DNA from: Thermoplasmata archaeon
GTDB taxonomy: Archaea; Thermoplasmatota; Thermoplasmata; Thermoplasmatales; Thermoplasmataceae
Direction: 5' to 3'
Assembly (NCBI GenBank): GCA_021835185.1
Contig: JAKBQO010000070.1
Location: forward strand, 1-7,377
DNA length: 7,377 bases
In this document: positions 1 through 6,605 of the stretch, piece by piece
Position numbering within the stretch: position 1 is the stretch's first letter
Layout: each line of letters starts with the position of its first letter
Notes under the pieces: model-generated
The model's input: only the letters and a program-made list of their open reading frames with translations
Database searches by the model: none
What the model was told of the DNA's origin: nothing
Position numbers and translations under genes: made by a program

Positions 1-255
1 CAATATACCGGCCACTTCAAAATTCTCGTTCCGCTCCCTGGCAAAAAGATCTTTGAACTCTGAAATATTAACACTCCATGGATCCAGTTTTCCTGTAAGC
101 ACAAGGCTGAATATCTTGGAAACAGTTTCAGAAAAAATATCAGGATAGTTTATGTTTTCTTCAACACCATTAAGGATCTCTTCATAATAAAGGAGGTCTT
201 CGCCTACATTCTGGGTTATCATTGCCTTGAGTATTTCATTTCTCTGCAAGATCAT
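1..255 (-). CDS. scpA: Segregation and condensation protein A (ScpA), N-terminal part, cut by left edge
   Basis: Kleisin subunit that bridges the two heads of the SMC dimer in the prokaryotic condensin-like complex. Only the first 85 codons lie in the window; the frame is open to base 1. The segment holds the ScpA N-terminal pattern: a helical stretch (about residues 20-52), then GKLDPWSVNISEF and, some 15 residues later, FEVAGIL, matching the family's 'LDPW.vdI..' and '..vagrLl' motifs. It follows smc directly and overlaps it by 20 nt, so the two are surely co-transcribed. The start is uncertain. The ATG at 255 gives the longest form, but AGGTGAT lies immediately against it. That same site sits 4 nt before a TTG at 249, a better spacing. 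A later ATG at 222 would avoid the overlap. Identity is assigned from motif memory plus the smc context; the rest of the gene is not visible. Confidence 0.85.
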   Translation of the reverse strand, partial: MILQRNEILKAMITQNVGEDLLYYEEILNGVEENINYPDIFSETVSKIFSLVLTGKLDPWSVNISEFKDLFARERNENFEVAGIL

Positions 256-3200
256 CACCTATTTTCTTCTGGACTATTTTGGTATTCCCCTTCTTATCTA
301 TAGTAACACCTATAAGATTATCGGCAAATTTTGTAACAGCACCTTTCAGGGAAACCATGACCACCTGTGAACTTTTTGAATTCTCCCTGAAAAGTTCTCC
401 AACATGTTCTGCATTATGCCCATCAAGGAACATATCCACCTCATCAAGATAGTATATGGGTGATGGATTTTTTATCTGAAATGAAAGTATAAGCGCAAGA
501 ACTGCGACACTTTTCTCTCCTCCACTGAGCGCATCTATTTTTATCATATGTTTACCGACTGGCTTTACCTTTATATAGACCTCAGCGTTAAGTGGATCTT
601 CTCTGCTGGTAATTTCCAGATTAGCTTCACCTCCTTCTGATAGCCTTGAATATATCTTCTGAAACTGAGTATTGATAGTATCAAACAATTCCAGGAAAAT
701 TCTCTTCTCATCCTCTATGATCTGATTCTGCAGTTCAATAAGATCATTCCTTTCGGAGAGCAGGATTTTATATTTCTCCTCTGTGCTCTTATACCTATTC
801 AATTCCTGGTCATACTGTTCAATTGCCCTCATATTGACAGCACCAAGATCCTCTATTTTTCTGGTATTCTCCTCTATTTTCTGTTTTACTTCATTGATAC
901 TCATGCTGAAATCCTTAAATTCAATGTTGCCATTTTCTATTTCATAATTTAGAGTGTCCAGCTGGAGTGCCATATTTTCTATTTTTGTTGATAACGATGC
1001 TATTATAGTTTTTTTATTGCTAATCAGATCATCGTTTTTCCTTATAGTCTCGTAAATCTTATCTATGGTACTGGATACCTGCGTTTTTTCATTATAAAGT
1101 TCCCTTGACTTTGAATCAATCTCATTCTCTCTCTCCCTACTTTTTTGTAGTTCAGATTTCATGGTTTCAACTTTTTCCCCATATTCTTCTATCATTTCAC
1201 CGTATTTCCTTATATCATCCCCAAGTAACCCTATTTTTTCCTGCAAATCCTCACTTTTTTCACTTAAATGTTTGATCTCCGTCTCAATCTGGGCAAGAGT
1301 ATTTGAATAATTCTCCCTGCTTTTTCTTGCCTGTGATAGTTCACTCTCCATCTCCTTCTCTATCTGTACATTTTCCGGAGACAGTTCTTTTAATTGTTTA
1401 AATAGCTTGTCCCGTTCTTTTTCTAGCTTGAACACTTTCATTTTTATTTCGTTTTTCTTGAATTCAAAGCTATTCTTTCTCTCCTCAGCATCTTTTATCC
1501 TGATTTTTAAATCCGCTATCTTTTCTTCAGAGGCTTTAATTGAATTTTCAGATTCCTTTAACTGTACCTCGTAATTATTTATATTAGTTGTTGAAATATC
1601 TCTTTTTCTTGAAAGTTCTGCAAGTTTGGTAGAAATCTCTGTATTCTCTCTCTGTTTAAAGCTTATTTCACTTTTTAGAATCTCATTATGTTCCTCAAGT
1701 TCTGATATTGCTTTTATCAGACGATTTGCCAGCACTTCGTCATTTTTAACTGATCCGCCTGTCATAGCGCCTGAGGGATCCAGGACATCACCATCAAGTG
1801 TAACGATTCTGACTCCAGTCATATGCTTCCTTGCCCTCTCAATCGTATCCATGAGTATGGTATCTCCAAAGGCATATTTAATGGCCTTTTCGAACATAGA
1901 ATCATAGGTTACCAAATTCCTGACAAAGTCGATGGCATCACGTGAACTGACCAGTTCAACTGCCTTTTGCCTGTCATTGGGCGTGATGATTTTATTCAAT
2001 GGTATGAAAGTGATTCTTCCTAATTTTTTTGATTTTAATGCCTGTATGCATTTCTGGGCTGTTAAATCGGTATCAACCACCACCGAATTCATTCTTCCTC
2101 CTGCGGCAACCATAATTGCATTTGCATACTCGTCCTTATACTCTATAAGCTTGTTCAGGGGGCCATAAATTCCGTTGTCATCCTCCATCATGGTATTTAT
2201 TTCCCTAAGTGCAGGGGAAATATTGCTTCTGAAGTTCAGTCCCCGTAACTCCTTTTCCTTGTTCCTTATCTCTATGTCATTGTCATTCTTTATAGACACA
2301 AGGTCATTCAGCTTATTTCGTACCTCCAGAAATTTCTTATTTACTTCATTGATCTCATCATTATATTGCTTTATGTTATTTTTGAGATTATCAATTTTCC
2401 ACTTCAAATCCTTAACCTTGATAGTTTCATCTTTTATTTTTTCTTCATTCATTGTGGTTTCCTTGGCAAATCCAGATAATTCCCGCTCTATATTACTTAT
2501 GTCACTGTCATTGATAATCTGGTTATTGATTTCCTGAACTTCACTGTCTATAGCCGCCAGCCTTCCGTTTATCTCCCGCGCAATTCTTGAATTTTCATAA
2601 TTTTCCTGCCTGAATTTTTCAAGTTCATCATTAATTTTTTTGATTGTGTTTTCTGCGTTTCTCAGGTATGATTCGTAGTTCTTTTTCTCTTTTATTTTCT
2701 TTTCAAGCTGATCCTGATTGAATCCATATGCGTCCTTAGAGGTTTTTAATCTTGATTCTGAATTTATTTTTGCTTCCTTTGCTCCAGATATCTTGGTTTC
2801 AAATTCGGCAATACTGATATTCAGTTCCTCTATAATTTTTCTAATTCTCTGTACCTCCTGCCCACCCATAGCATCCAATTTGTCCTCTATTTCCTTAATC
2901 TTTCGGTTAGCCTCTTCTCTGTTCTGGTCAAGTTTTTTATTTTCTTCTTCCAGTTCCTCTATTTCTGACTCATTTCTTTCTATATTGCCTCTGTACATGG
3001 AAAGTTCCTGGTTTATTCTGTCTCTGTCTTTGACCTTGAGGAACAGTTTAAGTTCATTTAACTCCCTGTTTATATTATTATATTTGATTGCGTTGTCCCT
3101 GTCGACCTCAAGTGTGTCCAGTACAGTTTTTATTTCCATGAGAACTGCATCCATGCTGTTAAGGTTTTCATTCAATCCATTTATATCATTCTGGGCACTT

Positions 3201-3706
3201 TCTATTCTTTCTTTATAGCTTTCTATTCCTGCAATAGATTCAAAAAGCTTTCTTCTTTCAGTTCCGGTCATTTTTACAAGGTTATTTATATCACCTTGCA
3301 GGACAAAGCTGTAGGCATCAAGGTAAATATGAAATGTATCAATCAATTTCAAAACATCATTTCTCGTTGACCTTCTGTTATTTATATAATAATTGGATTT
3401 ATATTCTCCCCTGTTGTAAATGAGTTCCCTTTTTATGGAGTACGTATTACTATCATCAGATATGACATTCAACGTCACATAACAGTGTTTTTTCGGTGGA
3501 TCTGTCTTGTGGATGAAATCTTCCAGTTTATCCACCCTGACAGTTTTATTGGATCTTATGCCCAGGACAAATAGCATCCCATCTCCTATATTGCTTTTGC
3601 CGGCGCCGTTAGGTCCAATGATGACCGTAAATCCGTTGTTTATTTTTATATATTGTTTATTTCCGTATGATTTGAAATTTTCCATTTCAATAGAGTCTAC
3701 GATCAT
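236..3706 (-). CDS. smc: Chromosome segregation protein SMC
   Basis: ATPase of the SMC-ScpAB complex that organises and segregates the chromosome. The 1156-residue product is full length for the family. From the chosen start: N-terminal head with FKSYG at 11-15 and Walker A GPNGAGKSN at 31-39; Q-loop YSFVLQGD with Gln137; a long coiled coil rich in Glu/Lys (about 165-500); hinge at about 510-660 with GIYGPL, AAGGRMNSVVV and GAMTGGSVKN; a returning coiled coil to about 1000; C-terminal head with signature LSGGEKS (1060-1066), Walker B YYLDEVD (1085-1091) and D-loop LDGHN. The ATG at 3706 is preferred because it puts FKSYG 11 residues in, as in other archaeal SMCs, and lies about 26 nt below a TATA-like box. 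An in-frame TTG at 3718 would add four residues. No SD is seen, so the message is probably leaderless. It is first gene of an smc-scpA unit. Confidence 0.97.
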   Translation of the reverse strand: MIVDSIEMENFKSYGNKQYIKINNGFTVIIGPNGAGKSNIGDGMLFVLGIRSNKTVRVDKLEDFIHKTDPPKKHCYVTLNVISDDSNTYSIKRELIYNRGEYKSNYYINNRRSTRNDVLKLIDTFHIYLDAYSFVLQGDINNLVKMTGTERRKLFESIAGIESYKERIESAQNDINGLNENLNSMDAVLMEIKTVLDTLEVDRDNAIKYNNINRELNELKLFLKVKDRDRINQELSMYRGNIERNESEIEELEEENKKLDQNREEANRKIKEIEDKLDAMGGQEVQRIRKIIEELNISIAEFETKISGAKEAKINSESRLKTSKDAYGFNQDQLEKKIKEKKNYESYLRNAENTIKKINDELEKFRQENYENSRIAREINGRLAAIDSEVQEINNQIINDSDISNIERELSGFAKETTMNEEKIKDETIKVKDLKWKIDNLKNNIKQYNDEINEVNKKFLEVRNKLNDLVSIKNDNDIEIRNKEKELRGLNFRSNISPALREINTMMEDDNGIYGPLNKLIEYKDEYANAIMVAAGGRMNSVVVDTDLTAQKCIQALKSKKLGRITFIPLNKIITPNDRQKAVELVSSRDAIDFVRNLVTYDSMFEKAIKYAFGDTILMDTIERARKHMTGVRIVTLDGDVLDPSGAMTGGSVKNDEVLANRLIKAISELEEHNEILKSEISFKQRENTEISTKLAELSRKRDISTTNINNYEVQLKESENSIKASEEKIADLKIRIKDAEERKNSFEFKKNEIKMKVFKLEKERDKLFKQLKELSPENVQIEKEMESELSQARKSRENYSNTLAQIETEIKHLSEKSEDLQEKIGLLGDDIRKYGEMIEEYGEKVETMKSELQKSRERENEIDSKSRELYNEKTQVSSTIDKIYETIRKNDDLISNKKTIIASLSTKIENMALQLDTLNYEIENGNIEFKDFSMSINEVKQKIEENTRKIEDLGAVNMRAIEQYDQELNRYKSTEEKYKILLSERNDLIELQNQIIEDEKRIFLELFDTINTQFQKIYSRLSEGGEANLEITSREDPLNAEVYIKVKPVGKHMIKIDALSGGEKSVAVLALILSFQIKNPSPIYYLDEVDMFLDGHNAEHVGELFRENSKSSQVVMVSLKGAVTKFADNLIGVTIDKKGNTKIVQKKIGDDLAEK

Positions 3707-3727
3707 TATGTATGACAATATGCATAC

Positions 3728-3736
3728 ATATATTAT
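3728..3736 (-). promoter_or_regulatory. Putative TATA box of smc-scpA
   Basis: On the minus strand this reads ATAATATAT, preceded by an A-run (CGAAAAA) that could act as a BRE. Its centre is about 26 nt upstream of the smc ATG at 3706, the spacing expected for a leaderless archaeal transcript. A second AT-rich box (minus-strand TATTTATTTAA, about 3744-3754) would instead give a leader of roughly 20 nt, but no SD is present there. The region is AT-rich throughout, so the assignment is tentative. Confidence 0.4.
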
Positions 3737-3761
3737 TTTTTCGTTAAATAAATATGGTTCA

Positions 3762-3818
3762 CTATTCTAAAATAGACCCATATAGAATAGATTGTGTCAT
3801 ACAGCTGTGTAGAATATT
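3762..3818. repeat. Cluster of TARAATAGA-type repeats upstream of smc (possible operator)
   Basis: Two near-identical direct 9-mers, TAAAATAGA (3768-3776) and TAGAATAGA (3783-3791), start 15 bp apart. A third partial copy, TAGAATA, lies at 3810-3816. A perfect 8-bp inverted repeat is formed by CTATTCTA (3762-3769) and TAGAATAG (3783-3790), with 13 bp between the arms. The cluster lies about 26-90 bp upstream of the putative smc TATA box, a place where a regulator could bind. All of it is AT-rich, so chance is a real alternative. No regulator is encoded in the window. Confidence 0.35.
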
Positions 3819-4068
3819 GCCACATCTAATCTGTTCAGGGTGAGATTCTTCTCTGGTATTATTAATATCCTTGTTTCCCCAGATTTGCCCAGGAAGTACA
3901 ACTATTAGTACCGATCCAGCCAGATGGAATACTTTGCTATATATCGAGGAAAAAGAACCACTACAAACTTCTGATCAGGAGCATGGATGAATTGCCAGAG
4001 GAGCTCCCTGAAAGAAAGGTTGCCTCATAATAACAGGAGAGGAAATGTTATCCCACAGCAAACACATC
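3819..4068. other. Intergenic region with a possible decayed coding stretch
   Basis: This is the centre of the roughly 400-nt gap between the divergent smc and plus-strand units. No intact gene is seen on either strand. On the plus strand, 3866-4029 is stop-free for 54 codons and reads like protein (…IQPDGILCYISRKKNHYK… ending MDELPEELPERKVAS), but it has no start codon near its beginning, and its only ATG comes late. Another plus frame just before it reads LFRVRFFSGIINILV and stops at about 3908. Together these could be the frameshifted remains of a gene or transposase, but I do not recognise the family. No tRNA, RNase P RNA or SRP RNA signature was found. A perfect palindrome ACAGCTGT lies just outside at 3801-3808. 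Confidence 0.3.
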
Positions 4069-4080
4069 AATAATATTATG
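4069..4080 (+). promoter_or_regulatory. Putative TATA box of the 60-aa gene and tyrS unit
   Basis: AATAATATTATG, containing the palindrome ATAATATTAT, is centred about 29 nt before the ATG at 4104. No Shine-Dalgarno sequence lies between it and the start, which fits a leaderless archaeal transcript. Assigned on position and composition only. Confidence 0.4.
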
Positions 4081-4103
4081 TACATTTGTTGTATTACATA
4101 TCC

Positions 4104-4286
4104 ATGTATAATAAAGACGATAACATAACAAAGAAACAGCTTTCATTTGTCAATGACCTGATAAAACGGGAAGATTCAAACCAAAAAGTTGTTGATGATT
4201 ATGTGAAATCATTAAAAAAGGGTTCTCTCGAAGAGTTGACCAAGAAGGAAGCCTCATCTCTGCTTGATAAACTACTTAAAAAATAA
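4104..4286 (+). CDS. Small DUF3072-like protein, unknown function
   Basis: A 60-residue hydrophilic, charged protein. Its pattern is KKQLSFVNDLIKRE near the N terminus (about 9-22) and LTKKEASSLLDKLLK at the C terminus (about 45-59). This resembles the short 'kQ...i..L ... lTk.eAs..Id.L' module of the DUF3072 type, which is found alone or at the ends of some DNA-metabolism and phage proteins. That resemblance is from memory and not tested. The protein is predicted to be mostly helical, with no signal peptide or membrane segment. The ATG at 4104 is chosen because it follows an AT-rich box at the leaderless distance; in-frame TTG codons at 4086 and 4089 would add 5-6 residues. The gene lies 32 nt before tyrS on the same strand and may share its transcript. 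The ordered, family-like pattern argues that it is real despite its size. Confidence 0.7.
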   Translation: MYNKDDNITKKQLSFVNDLIKREDSNQKVVDDYVKSLKKGSLEELTKKEASSLLDKLLKK

Positions 4287-4288
4287 AA

Positions 4289-4300
4289 ATTAATAAAATA
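4289..4300 (+). promoter_or_regulatory. Possible internal TATA box for tyrS
   Basis: ATTAATAAAATA is centred about 24 nt upstream of the tyrS ATG in the 32-nt gap after the 60-aa gene. It could give tyrS its own leaderless transcript. A weak AAGG (4311-4314) just before the ATG would instead support translation from a longer message. The gap is simply AT-rich, so this is a tentative call. Confidence 0.3.
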
Positions 4301-4318
4301 CTACGCTATTAAGGCCAG

Positions 4319-5308
4319 ATGGAAAGTGTTGAAATTTTAAAAAACAATACATCTGAAGTAGTAACGCTTGAGGAATCAAAAGATTTATTTTCAGGAAACA
4401 GGGAAGCCTATATAGGATTTGAACCTTCAGGACTTCCGCATATAGCTATATTAATCTATGTAAACAAGATAAATGAGCTGGTAAAACTTGGCTTCCGGGT
4501 AAAGGTCCTGCTGGCAGACTGGCATGCAAGGGTCAATGATAAACTTGGTGGTGACATCAATCTAATTAGGGAAAGTGGTGAAAGACTTAGAAAAAGTATG
4601 CTATACGCAGGCCTCAACCAGGGTGTTCAATTCATATGGGCCACAGATCTGGTAGCAAATCCGGATTACTGGGAATTGCTTCTTCAAATTGCAAAAAATT
4701 CTTCACTGTTGAGGATAAGGAGATCACTGCCCATAATGGGGAGGACAGAGGAAGATGCGGATAAGGATTTCAGCAAATACATATATCCCTTAATGCAGGT
4801 AACAGACGTATTTTATCTTAATTCTGATCTGGCACTGGGAGGCACAGACCAGAGGCATGCGTACATGCTTGCAAGAGATATTGCAGAAAAAATGGGAAGA
4901 AAAAAACCAGTTCTCATAGAAATGCCACTGATTTCATCACTTAAAGGAAAGGGTAGAATGGACGACTTTAAGAAAATGTCCAAGAGCGATCCTGAATCGG
5001 CACTTTTCCTCACTGATACAGATAATGACATCAGGAGAAAAATCAAAAATGCATTCTGCCCCATGGGAATTGTTGAAAACAATCCTATAATAGATATAAT
5101 GAAATACCTCATATTTCCATATTATGCAAGAGAAATAGAAATAAAGAGGTCAGAATCACATGGTGGACCATACACAATACATTCGTTCAGGGAACTTGAA
5201 TCAAAATATCTTAATTCGGAAGTGCATCCAATGGATTTAAAAAAGGCCCTTACCGAAATCTTGATAAATATTATATTGCCCATAAGCAATAAACTTAACA
5301 GTGATTAA
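4319..5308 (+). CDS. tyrS: Tyrosyl-tRNA synthetase (TyrRS), archaeal type
   Basis: Cytoplasmic class I aminoacyl-tRNA synthetase that activates tyrosine with ATP and charges tRNA-Tyr. The product is 329 residues, normal for archaeal TyrRS. The residues known from the M. jannaschii enzyme to hold tyrosine are all present: Tyr31 in AYIGFEPSG, Tyr156, Gln160 and Asp163 in YPLMQVTD, and Gln178 in GGTDQ. This separates it from the related TrpRS. The ATP-binding KMSKS loop is intact at 219-223. The HIGH motif is PHIAI (His41), with Ala in place of Gly and Ile in place of the second His, a form close to the HVAY I recall in eukaryotic TyrRS. The C-terminal part has the expected NNPIIDI and HPMDLKKAL blocks. 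The start is the ATG at 4319, which gives the usual N-terminal length. It sits between two small genes on the same strand. Confidence 0.95.
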   Translation: MESVEILKNNTSEVVTLEESKDLFSGNREAYIGFEPSGLPHIAILIYVNKINELVKLGFRVKVLLADWHARVNDKLGGDINLIRESGERLRKSMLYAGLNQGVQFIWATDLVANPDYWELLLQIAKNSSLLRIRRSLPIMGRTEEDADKDFSKYIYPLMQVTDVFYLNSDLALGGTDQRHAYMLARDIAEKMGRKKPVLIEMPLISSLKGKGRMDDFKKMSKSDPESALFLTDTDNDIRRKIKNAFCPMGIVENNPIIDIMKYLIFPYYAREIEIKRSESHGGPYTIHSFRELESKYLNSEVHPMDLKKALTEILINIILPISNKLNSD

Positions 5309-5587
5309 ATGCCATGGATACCAATAAGAAGTGTTGATAAGCATGTTCATAGCATGCTGATTAAGATGGACGACAACCATATGCTGACAATAAAAAGTTT
5401 CAAGAAGGATCGTACAGTCACTGTGAAAAAATCTGGTGGGGAGTTCAATATTATTGAGGAGGGTTTTAGAAACCAGAACTTCACAATAGATGAAAAATCT
5501 CTAAAGAAAACTATGAAAGATATAATAGACCTGGAATATCCACGGTCCCATAAGGTTATGGTGTCTGAACAGGAGATTCACACTTAG
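5309..5587 (+). CDS. Conserved-looking small protein of unknown function downstream of tyrS
   Basis: A 92-residue basic protein that I do not recognise. It opens with MPWIPIRSVDKHVHSM, continues with an alternating beta-like stretch (about 24-50, including LTIKSFKKDRTVTVKK), and ends with a charged helix (about 61-74, SLKKTMKDIIDLE) followed by YPRSHKVMV. There is no signal peptide, membrane segment, cysteine cluster or obvious catalytic motif. The ATG at 5309 directly abuts the tyrS TAA, so translation is likely coupled to tyrS. Its stop overlaps the end of the convergent fen gene by four bases (5584-5587). The regular strand and helix pattern and tight packing suggest a real gene. A nucleic-acid-binding role would suit the basic charge and the tyrS context, but that is only a guess. 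Confidence 0.75.
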   Translation: MPWIPIRSVDKHVHSMLIKMDDNHMLTIKSFKKDRTVTVKKSGGEFNIIEEGFRNQNFTIDEKSLKKTMKDIIDLEYPRSHKVMVSEQEIHT

Positions 5588-6603
5588 AAATATTTGTCAA
5601 GGTTCGACTGGTTCGCACCTGAATAATTTTTTTCAATCTGGTCAAGAATAGCGTTTATTCTGTTTTCAGAAAAACTATGTTCCTTACAGAGATATTCAAT
5701 TATTCCATTCCTGTCTGGAGCAGGGAATTTGAGGTCACCTACTTCTGCAGTTGGTGGATTCATGAAAAGATTTCTAATTTCATCCAGATTTTCTATAGTT
5801 TTTCCCTTCTCCTTTAACACTGTCTCTATATTTCCATATTTCTTTACAAGTGACAGCCCTGTTTTCGCTCCTATCCCTCTTATGCCGGGATTAAAATCTG
5901 TTCCCACGAGAATGCCTATATCAATAAGCTGGCTCTGTGTAATCCCATTATGTTCAAGATTTTCATTCAAATCTATAATCTCTGGAGTTATGTTTATAAA
6001 TTTGCCTGTGCCAGATATTCGCCTCCTGCCGTACATGGTGAAATTCCTTAGAACTCTTTTTGCACCAAATAGGAGACAGTCATAATCCTGTGATATTACA
6101 GAATCGACTTTTCCTATTCGGCTCATATAGGACGCCTGGGCTTCCCCTTCACTGGGGGCCTGCACCCACGGTATGCCCATAAGGTCAAGAAGCTTCTTGG
6201 ACTCCAAAACTATGCCTTCAGTAATGTAATTAATTCTTGATGACAGGCTTTTTATCCTTTCGGTGTCCTTTGCCTCTATTGCAATATTTAATTCTGCAAT
6301 ATTTTTATCTTTTATTGCTTTTCTTTCCTTTAATGTCTCATTCTTAAGCCTGTATGGCTTTCCATCAAAGGAATACACGGGTTTTATATTGTTCTGCAAC
6401 AGTGTTGCTGTCCTATAGAAGATTCCGGATAAGTGCGAGGTGATGTTTCCTGATGCATCCCTAAGCGGTTCTCCATCTTCTCCACGTATGCTGCTCAGGA
6501 ACTGGTATATTATATTGAATGCATCAACAGACACGGTAATTCCACCGTTATCTTTTATACTTGTTGGATGTTTTACCAGTATTCCTGATATATCTACCCC
6601 CAT
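5584..6603 (-). CDS. fen: Flap endonuclease 1 (FEN-1)
   Basis: Structure-specific nuclease that removes 5' flaps during Okazaki fragment maturation and base excision repair. The 339-residue product matches archaeal FEN-1 in length. The metal ligands fall at the classical positions: Asp27 (SVDAF), Asp80 (FDGKP), Glu152 and Glu154 (PSEGEAQ), Asp173 and Asp175 (QDYDC), and Asp236 (GTDFNPGIRGIG), the last within the helix-hairpin-helix region. The C terminus QSNLDKYF (332-339) is a PIP box for PCNA binding. The ATG at 6603 is chosen because it yields Met-Gly-Val-Asp, the family's conserved N terminus with Gly2, and because GAGGT stands 6 nt before it. An in-frame TTG at 6609 is rejected. The gene begins 2 nt after the radB stop and its own stop overlaps the convergent 92-aa gene. 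Confidence 0.97.
   Translation of the reverse strand: MGVDISGILVKHPTSIKDNGGITVSVDAFNIIYQFLSSIRGEDGEPLRDASGNITSHLSGIFYRTATLLQNNIKPVYSFDGKPYRLKNETLKERKAIKDKNIAELNIAIEAKDTERIKSLSSRINYITEGIVLESKKLLDLMGIPWVQAPSEGEAQASYMSRIGKVDSVISQDYDCLLFGAKRVLRNFTMYGRRRISGTGKFINITPEIIDLNENLEHNGITQSQLIDIGILVGTDFNPGIRGIGAKTGLSLVKKYGNIETVLKEKGKTIENLDEIRNLFMNPPTAEVGDLKFPAPDRNGIIEYLCKEHSFSENRINAILDQIEKNYSGANQSNLDKYF
5627..5633 (+). terminator. Possible T-run terminator of the tyrS unit
   Basis: A run of seven T on the plus strand about 40 nt after the stop of the 92-aa gene. Archaeal RNA polymerase often stops at T-runs without a hairpin. The site lies inside the 3' end of the convergent fen gene, where it encodes Lys/Asn codons, so it may be coincidental. 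Confidence 0.3.
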
Positions 6604-6605
6604 TT

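Noticed and set aside
225..258. GGTGATGA resembling a C box of a C/D small RNA
   Set aside because: No matching CTGA D box was found at a suitable distance, and the bases are explained by smc and scpA codons and an SD site.
1626..3218. Several long plus-strand open frames (78-166 codons) opposite smc
   Set aside because: They are Ser/Phe/Leu/Ile-rich complements of the Glu/Lys-rich coiled-coil codons, lie fully inside a certain gene, and have no family motifs.
3880..3975. GAGGAAAAAGAACC checked as an RNase P RNA core motif
   Set aside because: It departs from the conserved GAGGAAAGTCC and has no supporting stems or partner motif nearby.
5598..5622. GGTTCGACTGGTTCG resembling a tRNA T-loop
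   Set aside because: No acceptor stem, anticodon arm or D-arm around it; it encodes the C-terminal residues of FEN-1.
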